Assembly: GCA_900548195.1 (NCBI GenBank)
Contig: URJQ01000072.1
Location: forward strand, 1 to 15,626
Length of the DNA stretch: 15,626 nt
Source of the DNA: an uncultured Prevotella sp.
Lineage (GTDB): Bacteria; Bacteroidota; Bacteroidia; Bacteroidales; Bacteroidaceae
Direction of reading: 5' to 3'
Positions 14,784 to 15,626 of this stretch are shown piece by piece. Position numbers and translations under genes: made by a program. A model generated the notes under the pieces. It did not search any database. It saw nothing but the letters and a program-made list of their open reading frames with translations, and was not told the origin of the DNA. Each line of letters starts with the position of its first letter. The first letter of the stretch is position 1.

Positions 14784-15626
14784 ACTCTTTCATTCTTTTG
14801 TAGATATATGAGATATTCAGTTAATTCTAACCCCTTCTTGCTATTGTTACTACGGAAACGTTTATAGCGTATCTCTGAGAGTTCTACGTTTCCATATTGT
14901 CGCAGGAAAGCTAACAGATCCTCAATTGGCAACAATCCATCCTCACTATAACTTATAAAGATATGATTACAGTGAATATTATTTAATATTAAATCAAATG
15001 AATTACGAATCTTTACTTTAGAGCAAAAATTCGAATACTGATCACGCCAAGGTCTGAGTCCACTCTCGCCAATTGCCTCAGGCTCGTCTTCTCTTGCAAG
15101 TGTCTCAAGTATGTGATAATTTGCAGCATACTGTCTTTTAATGTAAGGAGGGTCAATATAGCACACATCTGCTACCAGTTCATTCGCTAATTCTTCTGCA
15201 TAGCCTCTTCTAATTTCGTGGCCATCTATGTTAACATCTGAATCGAATATACTTGGCGACAGATGGATAGTATCTTCAGACCTGTTGACAAAATGTGATA
15301 AGTAATGTCCATATGTTCCTGCAATATTTGCAATGTCGTTTGCAGCCATGATTAAATCATGCAACAAAAGAGAATGCTCAGTCTCATTAATAAGATTCTG
15401 AGAATACCATTCCTTGACCGTTTCACGTATTGCATCAATTTTTGAAGCATTGTTCTTAGTGAAATACATACGTGGTTTGCAGCCTGCAGAAGGTGTTCCA
15501 CTTGGAGAATACTCCTTTGTGAAGAATCCATCTTTTGAAGGCAACGAATTGAGATAATTCAATACGCCCTTATATCCATCATTTATATTAAGGGCATTTG
15601 TTAGTTCCTTAAATTCAGGAGCAACA
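14780..15626 (-). CDS. D12-class adenine-N6 DNA methyltransferase (FokI-methylase type), 5' end outside the window
   Basis: Transfers a methyl group from S-adenosylmethionine to N6 of adenine in a specific DNA sequence, here presumably protecting the host from the nuclease encoded downstream. The frame is open to the window edge (first full codon 15625-15623), giving 281 visible residues. The SAM-binding F-x-G-x-G motif expected near the N-terminus lies beyond the edge. The catalytic motif IV is CYIDPPY, with DPPY encoded at 15154-15143, followed by RQYAANYHILETLA, FISYSEDGLLPIEDL and YKRFR...LTEYLIYLQ, which match the FokI-type D12 methylases as I remember them. A TTG at 15562 opens the longest internal reading but cuts into conserved sequence, so it is not the start. 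The stop overlaps the McrB-type start (ATGA). It is first in the operon, suitable for making methylase early. The gene is AT-rich (20-37 % GC in samples). Recognition sequence unknown. Confidence 0.88.
   Translation of the reverse strand, partial: VAPEFKELTNALNINDGYKGVLNYLNSLPSKDGFFTKEYSPSGTPSAGCKPRMYFTKNNASKIDAIRETVKEWYSQNLINETEHSLLLHDLIMAANDIANIAGTYGHYLSHFVNRSEDTIHLSPSIFDSDVNIDGHEIRRGYAEELANELVADVCYIDPPYIKRQYAANYHILETLAREDEPEAIGESGLRPWRDQYSNFCSKVKIRNSFDLILNNIHCNHIFISYSEDGLLPIEDLLAFLRQYGNVELSEIRYKRFRSNNSKKGLELTEYLIYLQKNERV

Noticed and set aside
14780..15562. TTG at 15562 as the true start of the methylase
   Set aside because: The frame continues open to the window edge with plausible coding sequence, and the SAM-binding motif would be lost.

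Overview
The window looks like a chromosomal segment of a Bacteroidales bacterium, most likely Prevotella or a close relative. Reasons: the protein families present (a tandem SurA/OstA-type outer-membrane biogenesis pair, an OmpA-type barrel with the usual Prevotella-like layout, a DKNYY-type repeat protein), few Shine-Dalgarno-like sequences before starts, and TAnnTTTG-type promoter elements typical of Bacteroidetes. Genus assignment is inference from reading alone.

Positions 1-10148 hold housekeeping and envelope genes, all on the + strand. They are the 3' part of guaB (IMP dehydrogenase), a single-domain PpiC/parvulin isomerase, a SurA-like protein with two divergent parvulin domains, an OstA/LptA-like protein, mutL, an OmpA-type barrel lacking the usual peptidoglycan-binding domain, and a secreted protein built from 29-residue repeats. 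The parvulin, SurA-like and OstA-like genes are packed with a 2-nt gap and a probable 4-nt GTGA overlap. They look like one operon for periplasmic folding of outer-membrane proteins and lipopolysaccharide transport. The gaps at 1410-1608, 6167-6331, 9255-9473 and 10149-10374 hold palindromes, hairpins and promoter candidates rather than genes.

Positions 10375-15626 hold a convergent, three-gene operon on the - strand. In transcription order it encodes a D12-class (FokI-type) adenine-N6 DNA methyltransferase (5' end outside the window), a McrB-type AAA+ NTPase, and a large PD-(D/E)xK nuclease of the McrC/LlaJI kind. The genes are joined by ATGA and TAATG overlaps. This reads as an NTP-driven restriction-modification system in which methyltransferase, motor and nuclease are co-translated.

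Two things make the restriction system worth attention. The classic LlaJI and BsuMI systems pair their McrBC-like subunits with cytosine-C5 methylases, whereas here the methylase is of the adenine D12 class. Base composition also changes sharply along the operon: the methylase and the two ends of the AAA+ protein are AT-rich, while the AAA+ core and nuclease are GC-rich, with the steps near domain borders. That suggests exchange of specificity modules around a conserved engine.

No tRNA, rRNA, CRISPR array, transposase or integrase was seen.
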